From CAZZCN01 sp964652975 (GTDB taxonomy: Bacteria > Bacillota > Clostridia > Saccharofermentanales > UBA5734), in NCBI GenBank assembly GCA_964652975.1, contig CAZZCN010000001.1, positions 42,466-106,465 on the forward strand: DNA of 64,000 nucleotides, given 5' to 3'. Below are positions 56,567 to 64,000 of this stretch, piece after piece. Position 1 is the first letter of the stretch. The number at the start of each line of letters is the position of its first letter. The notes beneath the pieces were generated by a model. It had not been told where the DNA came from. It did not search any database and was given only the letters and a program-made list of their open reading frames with translations. The position numbers and the translations under genes were made by a program.

Positions 56567-58733
56567 AAGCTATCGCTCCGTTGTTAAAAATCTCGATACC
56601 ATCTTCGGCAAGCCTTTCAATAACCTTTCTCGACTGTGAAGCATTGGTGTTAGAAAGTAAAATATACAATTGATTGTCAATCATACCTATATAGTCGTTT
56701 TCTCTCAAATTGTTTGTGATGATATGCGACAGATCCTCAAGGGATGCATTGTCAATATTTATCTCTAATAAAACAAAGTCCATGTTAACCTTGCCTTTTG
56801 CATCCAGTTTTATTTTAAGTAGGTTGGCAAAATATTCGTCCTTCATAATAAAGGTGTCTTTTATATATTTTTTCTCTGCCAGTAGATTTTCGAATTTTAT
56901 GGCTTTGGTTATTGAAGCAGATATCAGGCCAACGACTCCCTGAAAAAGATTTTTATAGTACAGGGTGATATTGTCGAATTCGGCATCATAAATTGCAGCT
57001 ATTGCTACCACGCGCTTTTTGTCAAGCATGGGAGCAATCATCAAAGGCATTGACGCATCGATGTTTTTGTTGATGTACATGGTTTTGTTATGTATGATAT
57101 TCTTCATTATTTCATTTTCTTCGATTTTAATTGAATTGGGAATGTTGAAATCATCTATGTTGGATTTGGACATCAGTCGCAGGTAAGAGCCCTTGCTGTC
57201 TAATATATAAAGTGCCACCTTCTTTGACTTCATGACGCTCTCTATTACATATATTGTTGAATAATAGACTACTTCCGGTTCAAGGCTGTCGAGCTGCTTT
57301 GTGAGGCTGAAAACCTTTCCGAAGCTGTCTTCTGAACTTACAATCTGTGAGTGTAGCTGTTCCTTTACTATTCTTGTATCATCATAGATTCCGGTAAGGA
57401 AATCGTATTTTGCCTGTAAAAGCTCAAGTTCATTGGTCTTTTCGCTTATTTTGCTTTCCTTCTTGTCGATAGTATAACCAACCGCCAAACCTATAAGTAT
57501 AAAAAGCGATATCTGGAAAAGCGTACTCGAATCATAAAACATGGAAACAGGCTCTCTCCCAAGGCTCATCTGGTTATAAATGTAAAGTGCACTAGATAGA
57601 ATAACGCACAAAATCGATTGTCTGGTTCCATACGTAATACCTATAAACAAAATATAAATTGATAGAAATAATGGCAAATTCCCTGTTATGCCTTCCTTTA
57701 AAAATATCGAGACCGCGACTATCGCAGCAAATGCCAGGAAATTCTCGATGTACGGCATGATTACTTTGTTGAAATACCCGCCTACCTTCTTTGGGTTTGT
57801 TTTCTTCTCTATTTTCTCGACCGGGTAGGAGACCTGCCAAGATAAAGTCTTTTTGATGCCATCTTCAATGTTGTGCATTGGCACCCAGTCCAGTTCTCTT
57901 TTGATTTTCGTATTATCTGCATAGAAATGCTGTATTCCTGAGATAGCTGTATCATATTTCACTACACCTTTTACAGTGCTATATTCCTTGATCAGTTCAA
58001 CTATGCTGCCAATAGTAGTCTCAGAACCGTAACTGACATTATAAACTCCCTGCAAGTCTGACTCTACAGACTTGTAAATTGCCTGTGCTACATCCTCGAC
58101 ATAAATATAATCCCGTGCCTGTTCGCTATTGACGTTAATATTCAAATCCTGAGAGCTGATAACTTTGTTAATAAGATTTGCAATTATTCCACCTTCGGCA
58201 TTTACAGGCTGCCTTGGTCCATAGGCATTTGAAATCCTCATTATCAAGGTGTTCAAATTATACAATTCAGACCATTTTCGACAGTAGATCTCACATGACA
58301 GCTTACTGACTCCATTCATTGATTCCGGATCGGTTATATCCTCTTCCTTTGCAGGAAGCACTTCTGTACTGCCATAGACCGAGACCGATGAAATGTATAC
58401 GAATTTGGATATTTTGTGTTTTGCTGACAGGTTAAGCATGTTCAGCATGCCCAGAAAATCGCTCTTAGAATCCGAAAGTGGATTATCTATAGCTTTTGCT
58501 GTGTCAGACTGTGAAGCGGCATGAATAACCACATTAAACTTGTTAGCCTTGAACACCTCGTCACATTTTCTGTCAGTCATGTCAAGAATATATGATTTGT
58601 GCTTAAATTTAATATTTGCGGTGTTGCCCGTAGAAAGGTTGTCAATTATATAAATCTGATGTCCTTCTTTAAAAAAGAAGTCTGCCAGATGTGAACCGAT
58701 AAAGCCATAACCACCTGTTATCAATACTTTCAA
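56559..58733 (-). CDS. pelD: Fusion of SDR epimerase domain with PelD c-di-GMP receptor
   Basis: 724 residues. 1-305: extended SDR, GalE/WbpP-like, with NAD loop GGYGFIG (7-13); the catalytic YxxxK is NGVSK (Asn140 for Tyr, Lys144), so epimerase activity is doubtful. About 325-430: four membrane helices. About 430-465: coiled coil. About 470-605: GAF domain. About 615-724: degenerate GGDEF domain where DNQLY (686-690) replaces GG(D/E)EF, while the inhibitory-site motif RxxD is kept (Arg677, Asp680). The second half is the PelD layout and should bind c-di-GMP and switch on polymer export. The TTG at 58733 is used, 7 bases after AGGAGG; a GTG 9 bases earlier sits on the ribosome site. It is the first gene of the operon. 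Confidence 0.85.
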   Translation of the reverse strand: MKVLITGGYGFIGSHLADFFFKEGHQIYIIDNLSTGNTANIKFKHKSYILDMTDRKCDEVFKANKFNVVIHAASQSDTAKAIDNPLSDSKSDFLGMLNMLNLSAKHKISKFVYISSVSVYGSTEVLPAKEEDITDPESMNGVSKLSCEIYCRKWSELYNLNTLIMRISNAYGPRQPVNAEGGIIANLINKVISSQDLNINVNSEQARDYIYVEDVAQAIYKSVESDLQGVYNVSYGSETTIGSIVELIKEYSTVKGVVKYDTAISGIQHFYADNTKIKRELDWVPMHNIEDGIKKTLSWQVSYPVEKIEKKTNPKKVGGYFNKVIMPYIENFLAFAAIVAVSIFLKEGITGNLPLFLSIYILFIGITYGTRQSILCVILSSALYIYNQMSLGREPVSMFYDSSTLFQISLFILIGLAVGYTIDKKESKISEKTNELELLQAKYDFLTGIYDDTRIVKEQLHSQIVSSEDSFGKVFSLTKQLDSLEPEVVYYSTIYVIESVMKSKKVALYILDSKGSYLRLMSKSNIDDFNIPNSIKIEENEIMKNIIHNKTMYINKNIDASMPLMIAPMLDKKRVVAIAAIYDAEFDNITLYYKNLFQGVVGLISASITKAIKFENLLAEKKYIKDTFIMKDEYFANLLKIKLDAKGKVNMDFVLLEINIDNASLEDLSHIITNNLRENDYIGMIDNQLYILLSNTNASQSRKVIERLAEDGIEIFNNGAIAYD

Positions 58734-58955
58734 ACCTAGCACCTCCTCTTCAAATGTAGTATTAATGTTGATTGAATTGAACCCAAATAATTACAATGTC
58801 TTATTTAAATATTAAAAATTAATTTTCAGAAAATACAATAATTTTTCGAACTAAATTTATTAATGTAATTATCCTTGGCAAGAAATATTTTTATCTATTT
58901 ACTTATCCATAACAGGAAATAACTATGTTATACCTTTAATAGGAAATTTCTATTT

Positions 58956-59012
58956 TTCAATAAATACAATATACTTCAATAAATTTAATATTCTTCAATA
59001 AATGAATTAATC
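58956..59012. repeat. 19-bp tandem repeat, three copies
   Basis: Three adjacent units begin TTCAATAAAT (58956-58974, 58975-58993, 58994-59012), with differences only in the last nine bases. They lie about 220-280 bases upstream of the pelD start. Confidence 0.75.
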
Positions 59013-59110
59013 GTATTACAATGATATTATATTTGTTTTTATTACAAATATCAATGTAATCTGAAAATAACTTTGGAAAGTGAATAATTTTTGTATAATT
59101 TTTGTATAAA

Positions 59111-59145
59111 AAATCAGACAAATGGGCATTCCACTTGTCTGATTT
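59111..59145 (-). terminator. Terminator after the riboswitch-controlled gene, bidirectional
   Basis: Perfect 11-bp stem AAATCAGACAA/TTGTCTGATTT with a 13-base loop. T-rich tails follow on both strands. It ends the gene at 59228-61576 and insulates the Pel operon downstream. Confidence 0.85.
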
Positions 59146-59227
59146 GGTTTTTTATTATGCTTTTGACTATTATACCCAATTAGTAAATGAGAATACTTAT
59201 CCTTCAACACTGATCTTCATTCTACAT

Positions 59228-61576
59228 TTAGGTGATTGTATACTTGGGGATGGCTAGTTTGAGTGACGGATAAACAAGTGATCTATTATCATTGCTGATA
59301 AATCCGATTTGCAGAGAATTTCCAGTATAACAACCGATTGAAGAAAGGGGCAGCTTGATAATTATATAACCGGATACCTTAACTATTGTGATGTCCTGTA
59401 GCTTTGTCCAATTCCAGCTATTGGAAGTGCCTGAATATCTATATAGTACACCATTCTCTACAAGGTAGTCAAAGCCTGCTGTTGTCCATTTAGTTCTTAA
59501 TCCTGTTGAATTGTTGTTGTCGGTGTTTATAAAAAATTGACTTTTTGTTGCAAGATTCGTCCCAATTACTTTTACAAAAAGGTAACCTGGATCATTATAT
59601 ATCGACATTGAAGTGACACTCGGCGATATAGAAACCGGTACAGGAGTTGGAGTAACTGCCGGAGTGAGGCTTGGAACTAATGTTGGGACAGCAGTTGGTG
59701 CTATTGTAGGAACTTTTGTCGGCAATGCAGTTGGTACAGCTGTAGGAGCTTTTGTCGGTGCCAGTGTTGGTATGGTCGTAGGTACTTTTGTTGGTGCAAT
59801 AGTCGGAACAGAAGTTGGTGCTAGTGTTGGAACTGCTGTCACTATTGGTGTTGGTGGTACCGGTGTCGATGTAGGTGGTACCGGCGTAGATGTTGGTGGT
59901 ACCGGTGTCGATGTAGGTGGTACCGGTGTAGATGTTGGTGCTACTGTTGTTGGTGTTGGCGCTACTGTTGTTGGTGTTGGCGCTATAGTTCCACCAATTA
60001 AGAGTTCAGCCACACTTCGTGTTATCTGACTGAAAGATGATACCTGATTATTAACTGTTTGACTATCTATTACTAATCCGCTTTTAATAAGATTATATCC
60101 GCTTGTTGCATTCCAAACACCTGTATTTGCAAGTCTAATTGAGTACCTAGAATTGCTTTTAAGTGTTTCTGACTTATCGGGGAAATTCAAATATATGTTC
60201 CAAGCTCCAGTTTTTATATTAGAAGGAATACTAAAGTACAAATCTTTTGTCATGACGCCATTTTCTCTATACCACTTGCGCAGATCTTCGTTAATTTTCA
60301 CTGTATAGGTTGTAGATCCGTTACTTAAAACAACCTCCAAATTGCGTTCGTTTATAAGACCGCCAAAACCATTGTTCTTAATATTTAATATTATTCTCAT
60401 TACACCGCCGGCATTTACCGATGATGAAACTCGCATGCTGTCTAAAAGAAATTTATAGCTCATATTTCTCGATATATAATTAAATGCGTTTTCATTATTA
60501 TATATAGTAGTTTTCCATTTTGATATTACTGATTCATAATAGGCGATATTAATATACTGAGTATGCAACTGGTTAAATTCTTTCACGGCATTTGATGCAT
60601 CAGAATAACTGCTTAAGCCGTTCGACTCACCTCCGAATGGTGCATATTTCATCTGGGAATTCATCCAGATCAACTCGTTAGTCCTATTATATTCAACTTT
60701 GTCACTGCTAATTTCTTTTAGACTATAGGTACCACAATCGTTTATGTCATAAAACAATCCATCATTATGGAATCCAATTCTAGAAACATCAGATCCATTA
60801 AAAGCCGTAGAATCATTAATTGTAACACCTTCATTAATAGCTCTTATGTATCTGGGTTCCCTGATCTGCAACATGCGGCTTTTCGGAACTGCTGCAAGTA
60901 ACGCCTTGGCAACCAATTTTTGAACATCTGGTGGAATCTCGTTATATTTATAATCAACACCCTCACCTGTGTATTTATCTCCGTAAATAGTTGAATGCCA
61001 CTCACCCCATGAACCTAAGAATCCGCCCTGAACTGCATACAAAACATCCTCATTCTTAGAAAGTAACGGTTTCAACTGAGCAATGTGATTAAGTAACACA
61101 TTTATATCTGCCGGTTCCGGTGCAACTATTCCAGAATATTCATATGCAGCTCTGAATATTATTTTAACTCCATTGTTTCTTGCCAAAGTGAAGGCATTGT
61201 CGATTTCTGCCAGTTTGGCCGCTGTGATTGGTTGATTTTTTATACTTGCAATATTTTGATGATAATCACCATAGGGTCCAACAGCTAGATTGACTTCCAA
61301 TAATATCATGCTGATATTTTGAGCTCTGAGTTTAGCTAATTCACCACTTGTAATAGATTCTGAATGGAATGGCTTATAAAAACCTTTTTCGGGATTTACA
61401 AAAACAGAAGCATCTTCAGTAAATGTAATACTCTCAACTGTATCAAGAGGTGAAACAACCAATGATTCTGCATTTACAGATGATACAGGTGTAAAATTCG
61501 TAAACATTGCGAGCGACATGCTGGTACCAATTAACAGTGCAATTGACATAGTGATTACGTTCTTAATTCGTGACAT
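59228..61576 (-). CDS. Secreted DUF4874/DUF4832 protein with Pro/Thr linker
   Basis: 782 residues, secreted (signal 1-36, ending VNAES). Residues about 45-330 are a TIM-barrel-like DUF4874 domain with GSWGEWHS (Glu192) and FGGESNG (Glu317); about 335-520 is the DUF4832 beta part. A long linker (about 535-665) of APTPTT and TSTPVPP repeats follows, then a C-terminal beta domain (about 670-780) that may bind sugar or the cell wall. The two acids match those of the two proteins in the second carbohydrate locus. A c-di-GMP-I riboswitch and strong promoter lie upstream, so it belongs to the adhesion or biofilm programme. Function is otherwise unknown. Confidence 0.85.
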   Translation of the reverse strand: MSRIKNVITMSIALLIGTSMSLAMFTNFTPVSSVNAESLVVSPLDTVESITFTEDASVFVNPEKGFYKPFHSESITSGELAKLRAQNISMILLEVNLAVGPYGDYHQNIASIKNQPITAAKLAEIDNAFTLARNNGVKIIFRAAYEYSGIVAPEPADINVLLNHIAQLKPLLSKNEDVLYAVQGGFLGSWGEWHSTIYGDKYTGEGVDYKYNEIPPDVQKLVAKALLAAVPKSRMLQIREPRYIRAINEGVTINDSTAFNGSDVSRIGFHNDGLFYDINDCGTYSLKEISSDKVEYNRTNELIWMNSQMKYAPFGGESNGLSSYSDASNAVKEFNQLHTQYINIAYYESVISKWKTTIYNNENAFNYISRNMSYKFLLDSMRVSSSVNAGGVMRIILNIKNNGFGGLINERNLEVVLSNGSTTYTVKINEDLRKWYRENGVMTKDLYFSIPSNIKTGAWNIYLNFPDKSETLKSNSRYSIRLANTGVWNATSGYNLIKSGLVIDSQTVNNQVSSFSQITRSVAELLIGGTIAPTPTTVAPTPTTVAPTSTPVPPTSTPVPPTSTPVPPTSTPVPPTPIVTAVPTLAPTSVPTIAPTKVPTTIPTLAPTKAPTAVPTALPTKVPTIAPTAVPTLVPSLTPAVTPTPVPVSISPSVTSMSIYNDPGYLFVKVIGTNLATKSQFFINTDNNNSTGLRTKWTTAGFDYLVENGVLYRYSGTSNSWNWTKLQDITIVKVSGYIIIKLPLSSIGCYTGNSLQIGFISNDNRSLVYPSLKLAIPKYTIT
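59851..59940. repeat. 21-bp coding repeat for TSTPVPP linker
   Basis: About four near-identical units, GGTGGTACCGGTGTCGATGTA on the plus strand, code on the minus strand for the seven-residue linker repeat of the gene at 59228-61576. Confidence 0.8.
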
Positions 61577-61613
61577 AAAAAAACCTCCCTAGTTTAAAAG
61601 CCAAAAGAGGTTT
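61577..61613 (-). terminator. Riboswitch expression platform (terminator hairpin over the ribosome site)
   Basis: Minus strand: AAACCTC (61607-61613) pairs with GAGGTTT (61581-61587), followed by T residues up to the ATG. The second arm contains the GGGAGG ribosome site. A competing hairpin uses GGTTAAAT at 61621-61628 and ATTTAAACC at 61609-61617. Hence either transcription or translation may be switched. Confidence 0.65.
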
Positions 61614-61628
61614 AAATTTTATTTAACC

Positions 61629-61712
61629 CCTTGGCAACCCGACTGTCTTAGCTTACGCCTTAGACTCGTGGCTTTGCGTCCTTACCTTTCGATAAGTTTG
61701 CCTTTTCAAGAA
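61629..61712 (-). ncRNA. Cyclic di-GMP-I (GEMM) riboswitch aptamer
   Basis: Minus strand carries the conserved core in order: GGCAAAC, then TTATCGAAAGGTAA (GAAA-type tetraloop of P2), GGACGCAAAGCC, the variable P3 arm, and CGGGTTGCC. These are the diagnostic GEMM-I blocks. It lies in the leader of the DUF4874/DUF4832 gene, 50 bases before its ATG. Confidence 0.95.
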
Positions 61713-61785
61713 TTTTGTTGTTCTAAAGTTCTACCAGCTATATACAATAACAAATTATATATAAAAATTTATATATATAAATTAT

Positions 61786-61813
61786 ATTGTATCACTTAGA
61801 TTTCGAATGTCAA
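61786..61813 (-). promoter_or_regulatory. Sigma-A promoter of the riboswitch transcript
   Basis: Minus strand TTGACA (61808-61813), 16-base spacer, TACAAT (61786-61791). Transcription would start near 61779, about 65 bases before the aptamer. Confidence 0.8.
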
Positions 61814-62049
61814 GATATATTTTGATAATAATAGAAATTATTTGAGCACTTTGATAATAATGCCATATATTTACATGTTTCATTTATAGTTAATGCACAA
61901 ACCCTTTGTTGATTTTTACTGTATCATTGCGACTGTGTTTCGCAATCCTATAATACGCTAGGGCTTATTTCTTTGTTCTGCATCCAAATCTCCTATAAGC
62001 CTCTTTACTACTATTTGTTGTTTCACATAATGATGTAATTTATTGATTC
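61814..62049. other. Intergenic stretch downstream of the repeat dockerin gene
   Basis: AT-rich, no gene. A 7-bp inverted repeat ATTGCGA/TCGCAAT (about 61926-61947) without a T run may act as a weak transcript end or processing site for the gene at 62050. Confidence 0.4.
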
Positions 62050-64000
62050 TTATCTTACATTATTTATTGAGTTTTTAACAGTGTCATGTTTGGTTTTCAT
62101 TGTAATCAAGCTGTCCACAAGAACGAAATCCACCTCTACTATATCACCTTGCGATGTAGCTGGTATATATATTTGGTCTGTAAAATTATATTCTTCCGAT
62201 GGTAAAAAATCTTTGGTTATTGAAAGTGTTGAAATAAGTTCATTGTTTTTCATTACATTTATCATTAAAACTGTTTTTTGAATTTCGGCTGTGTTGTTTT
62301 TGTAAGTTGCAACCAAATTATGATTACCACCCTCTGGAGGTGCTGATGCCCTTGAAGGATCTCCGAGAGATGAACCCTTGAAATCAATCGTTGCTGTTAT
62401 TGGTTGAATTTCTAATATATGTTTCTTTATTTTTAGCAAATCACTGATTGTGACATATCCGTCAGTGTTTATATCTCCTGCCGTTTTGGAAGTTTCGTTT
62501 AATGTATTAATTCTAATTATATGTTGTTTTATTATTGTAAGGTCGGAAATATTGATAAGTCCATCGTCATTTAAATCACCTTTTATCACCTGGTCTGAAT
62601 TATATATAGGCTGAATATTTATTATGTGTTTTTTCATTGATAGTAAATCGCTGATTGTTAATTTTCCATCATTATTTGTATCTAGTGCCAATTGTGAAGA
62701 ACTGTCTAGAGAAGTGATTTTCAATAGATATTGTTTCATAAGTGTTAGATCGATTATATCAATACTTCCATCGTTGTTTGCATCGCCTTTCGAAACATAA
62801 GTTTCTGCAGTAATCATCTTGCTATGTATAGATTCTCCACCTTCGTTCAAAGCTTTCACTGTGAATTCATACGTTGTTAGTCGAGTTAAGCCATTTACAG
62901 TATAAGCACTTGCTGATATCGGAGATGAATTTATCTTTATATCTCCAATATATATGTTATAACCTGTTGCACCGATAACTGCTGACCAGATTAAATGAAT
63001 TGTACTCCCGGTTCTATCGCTAAATCCAAATAGTTCGGGGACTGGCAGCATTGGATATATGTTGGTTATGGTCACTGTAACAGTGGTGGTGTTGCCCGCT
63101 TCGTCCGTCGCTGTGAAATCAAATTTGCCGTTCTCGGTAAATGTGTGGCTTCCGGTATTTAGAGTCTCCTCGCTGGTTGTCGCAAATACTGTTATGTCCT
63201 GATTAGTCGGTGTTAGGATATATTCTTCGATTGTTATATCCGGAGCCATCTTGTCGATGTTGGTTATTGTAACCGTTACGGTTGTTGAGTTGCCCGCAGC
63301 GTCAGTGGCAACGAAATCGAAGGAGCCGTTCTCGGTAAATGTGTGGCTGCCGGTATTTAGAGTCCCCTCGCTGGTTGTCGCAAATACTGTTATGTTCTGA
63401 TTAGTCGGAGTCAGGATATATTCTTCGATTGTTATATCCGGAGCTATCTTGTCGATGTTGGTTATGGTCACTGTAACGGTGGTGATGTTTCCAGCTGCAT
63501 CTGTTGCGACAAAGTTGAAGAAGCCGTTCTCAGTAAATGTGTGGCTTGCAAAGTTCAACTCCCCATCCAGGCAAGTGGCATTGACTGTTATGTCCTGGTT
63601 GGTCGGTGTTAGGATATATTCTTCGATTGTTATCTTCGGTGCATCCTTGTCGATGTTGGTTATGGTCACTGTAACGGTGGTGGTGTTGCCCGCTGCATCT
63701 ATTGCTACAAAGTTGAAGGAGCCGTTCTCGGTGAATGTGTGGCTTCCGGTATTTAGAGTCCCCTCGCTGGTTGTCGCAAATACTGTTATGTTCTGATTAG
63801 TCGGAGTCAGGATATATTCTTCGATTGTTATATCCGGAGCTATCTTGTCGATGTTGGTTATGGTCACTGTAACGGTGGTGATGTTTCCAGCTGCATCTGT
63901 TGCGACAAAGTTGAAGAAGCCGTTCTCGGTAAATGTGTGGCTGCTGGTATTTAGAGTCCCCTCGCTGGTTGTCGCAAATACTGTTATGTCCTGGTTGGTC
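62050..64000 (-). CDS. Large repeat protein with fibronectin domain and two tandem dockerins (5' end outside window)
   Basis: The frame stays open to the window edge at 64000, so the N-terminus is missing; at least 650 residues are seen. From the N-side: almost five 66-residue Ig-like repeats (ITIEEYILTPTNQ, then HTFTENGSFNF and ATDAAGN), a fibronectin type III domain, then two complete dockerin modules in tandem with four canonical calcium loops (DANNDGSIDIID, DTNNDGKLTISD, DLNDDGLINISD, DINTDGYVTISD), and a C-terminal beta domain of about 100 residues. Dockerins are normally single and near an end. The protein is probably cell-surface or cellulosomal; enzyme domains could lie in the unseen part. 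Confidence 0.85.
   Translation of the reverse strand, partial: TNQDITVFATTSEGTLNTSSHTFTENGFFNFVATDAAGNITTVTVTITNIDKIAPDITIEEYILTPTNQNITVFATTSEGTLNTGSHTFTENGSFNFVAIDAAGNTTTVTVTITNIDKDAPKITIEEYILTPTNQDITVNATCLDGELNFASHTFTENGFFNFVATDAAGNITTVTVTITNIDKIAPDITIEEYILTPTNQNITVFATTSEGTLNTGSHTFTENGSFDFVATDAAGNSTTVTVTITNIDKMAPDITIEEYILTPTNQDITVFATTSEETLNTGSHTFTENGKFDFTATDEAGNTTTVTVTITNIYPMLPVPELFGFSDRTGSTIHLIWSAVIGATGYNIYIGDIKINSSPISASAYTVNGLTRLTTYEFTVKALNEGGESIHSKMITAETYVSKGDANNDGSIDIIDLTLMKQYLLKITSLDSSSQLALDTNNDGKLTISDLLSMKKHIINIQPIYNSDQVIKGDLNDDGLINISDLTIIKQHIIRINTLNETSKTAGDINTDGYVTISDLLKIKKHILEIQPITATIDFKGSSLGDPSRASAPPEGGNHNLVATYKNNTAEIQKTVLMINVMKNNELISTLSITKDFLPSEEYNFTDQIYIPATSQGDIVEVDFVLVDSLITMKTKHDTVKNSINNVR
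63043..64000. repeat. 198-bp coding tandem repeat
   Basis: Units recur exactly every 198 bases (for example the CTTGTCGATGTTGGTTAT segment near 63251, 63449, 63647 and 63845). Several units are nearly identical in DNA, including silent sites, which points to recent duplication or gene conversion. The array continues past the window. Confidence 0.9.

Larger units (their letters stand above)
58734..59227. other. Intergenic region upstream of the Pel operon
   Basis: This 494-base AT-rich stretch holds a terminator (59111-59145), a triple 19-bp repeat (58956-59012) and presumably the Pel operon promoter. No clear promoter could be fixed; a candidate -35 TTGCCA on the minus strand lies near 58879. 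No riboswitch motif is recognised in it. Confidence 0.5.

Noticed and set aside
59613..60029. A 138-codon plus-strand open frame rich in Gly and Val
   Set aside because: It is the exact antisense of the Pro/Thr linker repeat of the gene at 59228-61576; repeat DNA of this composition is open on both strands. No ribosome site or domain.
63449..63796. A 115-codon plus-strand open frame
   Set aside because: Antisense of the 198-bp repeat array coding for Ig-like domains; its own repeats follow from that.
63043..64000. Regular repeats that might be a CRISPR array
   Set aside because: The period is 198 bases with no short repeat/unique spacer pattern, and the frame is coding throughout; no cas genes are present.

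Overview
The window looks like the chromosome of a low-GC, cellulosome-type member of the Clostridia (relatives of Ruminiclostridium, Acetivibrio or Pseudobacteroides). Three proteins carry type I dockerin repeats, linkers are Ser- or Pro/Thr-rich, lipoproteins and sialidase-like and CBM-like surface proteins are abundant, and c-di-GMP signalling is present (a GEMM-I riboswitch and a PelD homologue). The genus is an inference; no rRNA or tRNA gene was seen. Almost all genes lie on the minus strand. The exceptions are three transcription regulators, each divergent from the locus it probably controls.

Region by region. (1) 34-4112: an unusually long sugar-binding protein and a divergent AraC regulator. 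(2) 4767-20158: a carbohydrate locus with a GH2 enzyme, a CUT1 ABC importer (binding protein and two permeases), a UroD-family protein, two membrane-anchored proteins sharing a repeated beta-type domain, and two GH93-like (exo-arabinanase-like) propeller proteins, one membrane-anchored and one with a dockerin. It is flanked by an ArsR-type regulator with a palindromic operator. (3) 20438-23436: xylulokinase and xylose isomerase, with a strong promoter and operator in front of xylA. (4) 23718-26408: a VanY-type lipoprotein carboxypeptidase and a CorA-like transporter. (5) 26549-47529: a second carbohydrate locus running from an AraC regulator through two DUF4832-type enzyme-like proteins, a dockerin protein, a CBM-repeat membrane protein, a second CUT1 importer, a nucleoside hydrolase, a Gfo/Idh/MocA oxidoreductase, a GH4 enzyme and a ribokinase. 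(6) 47662-58733: a compact eight-gene operon with a Gram-positive-type Pel polysaccharide system (epimerase-PelD fusion, PelE, PelA-type deacetylase, PelF, PelG) followed by CotH kinase, VTC-domain and DUF4956 genes. (7) 59228-64000: a c-di-GMP-I riboswitch controlling a secreted DUF4874/DUF4832 protein with a Pro/Thr linker, then the 3' part of a large repeat protein with two tandem dockerins.

How they fit together. In each carbohydrate locus, similar surface modules appear both in a dockerin form (for the cellulosome) and in a membrane- or lipid-anchored form, next to a dedicated importer and cytoplasmic enzymes. This suggests polysaccharide capture, cell-surface trimming, import and intracellular catabolism. 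The Pel operon and the riboswitch-controlled neighbour point to c-di-GMP-governed attachment or biofilm. The most unusual object is the epimerase-PelD fusion: it keeps the c-di-GMP inhibitory-site RxxD motif, has lost GGDEF, and has Asn in place of the catalytic Tyr of its epimerase domain. Two short group II intron-like 5' remnants sit directly behind terminator hairpins, the position typical of group IIC introns.
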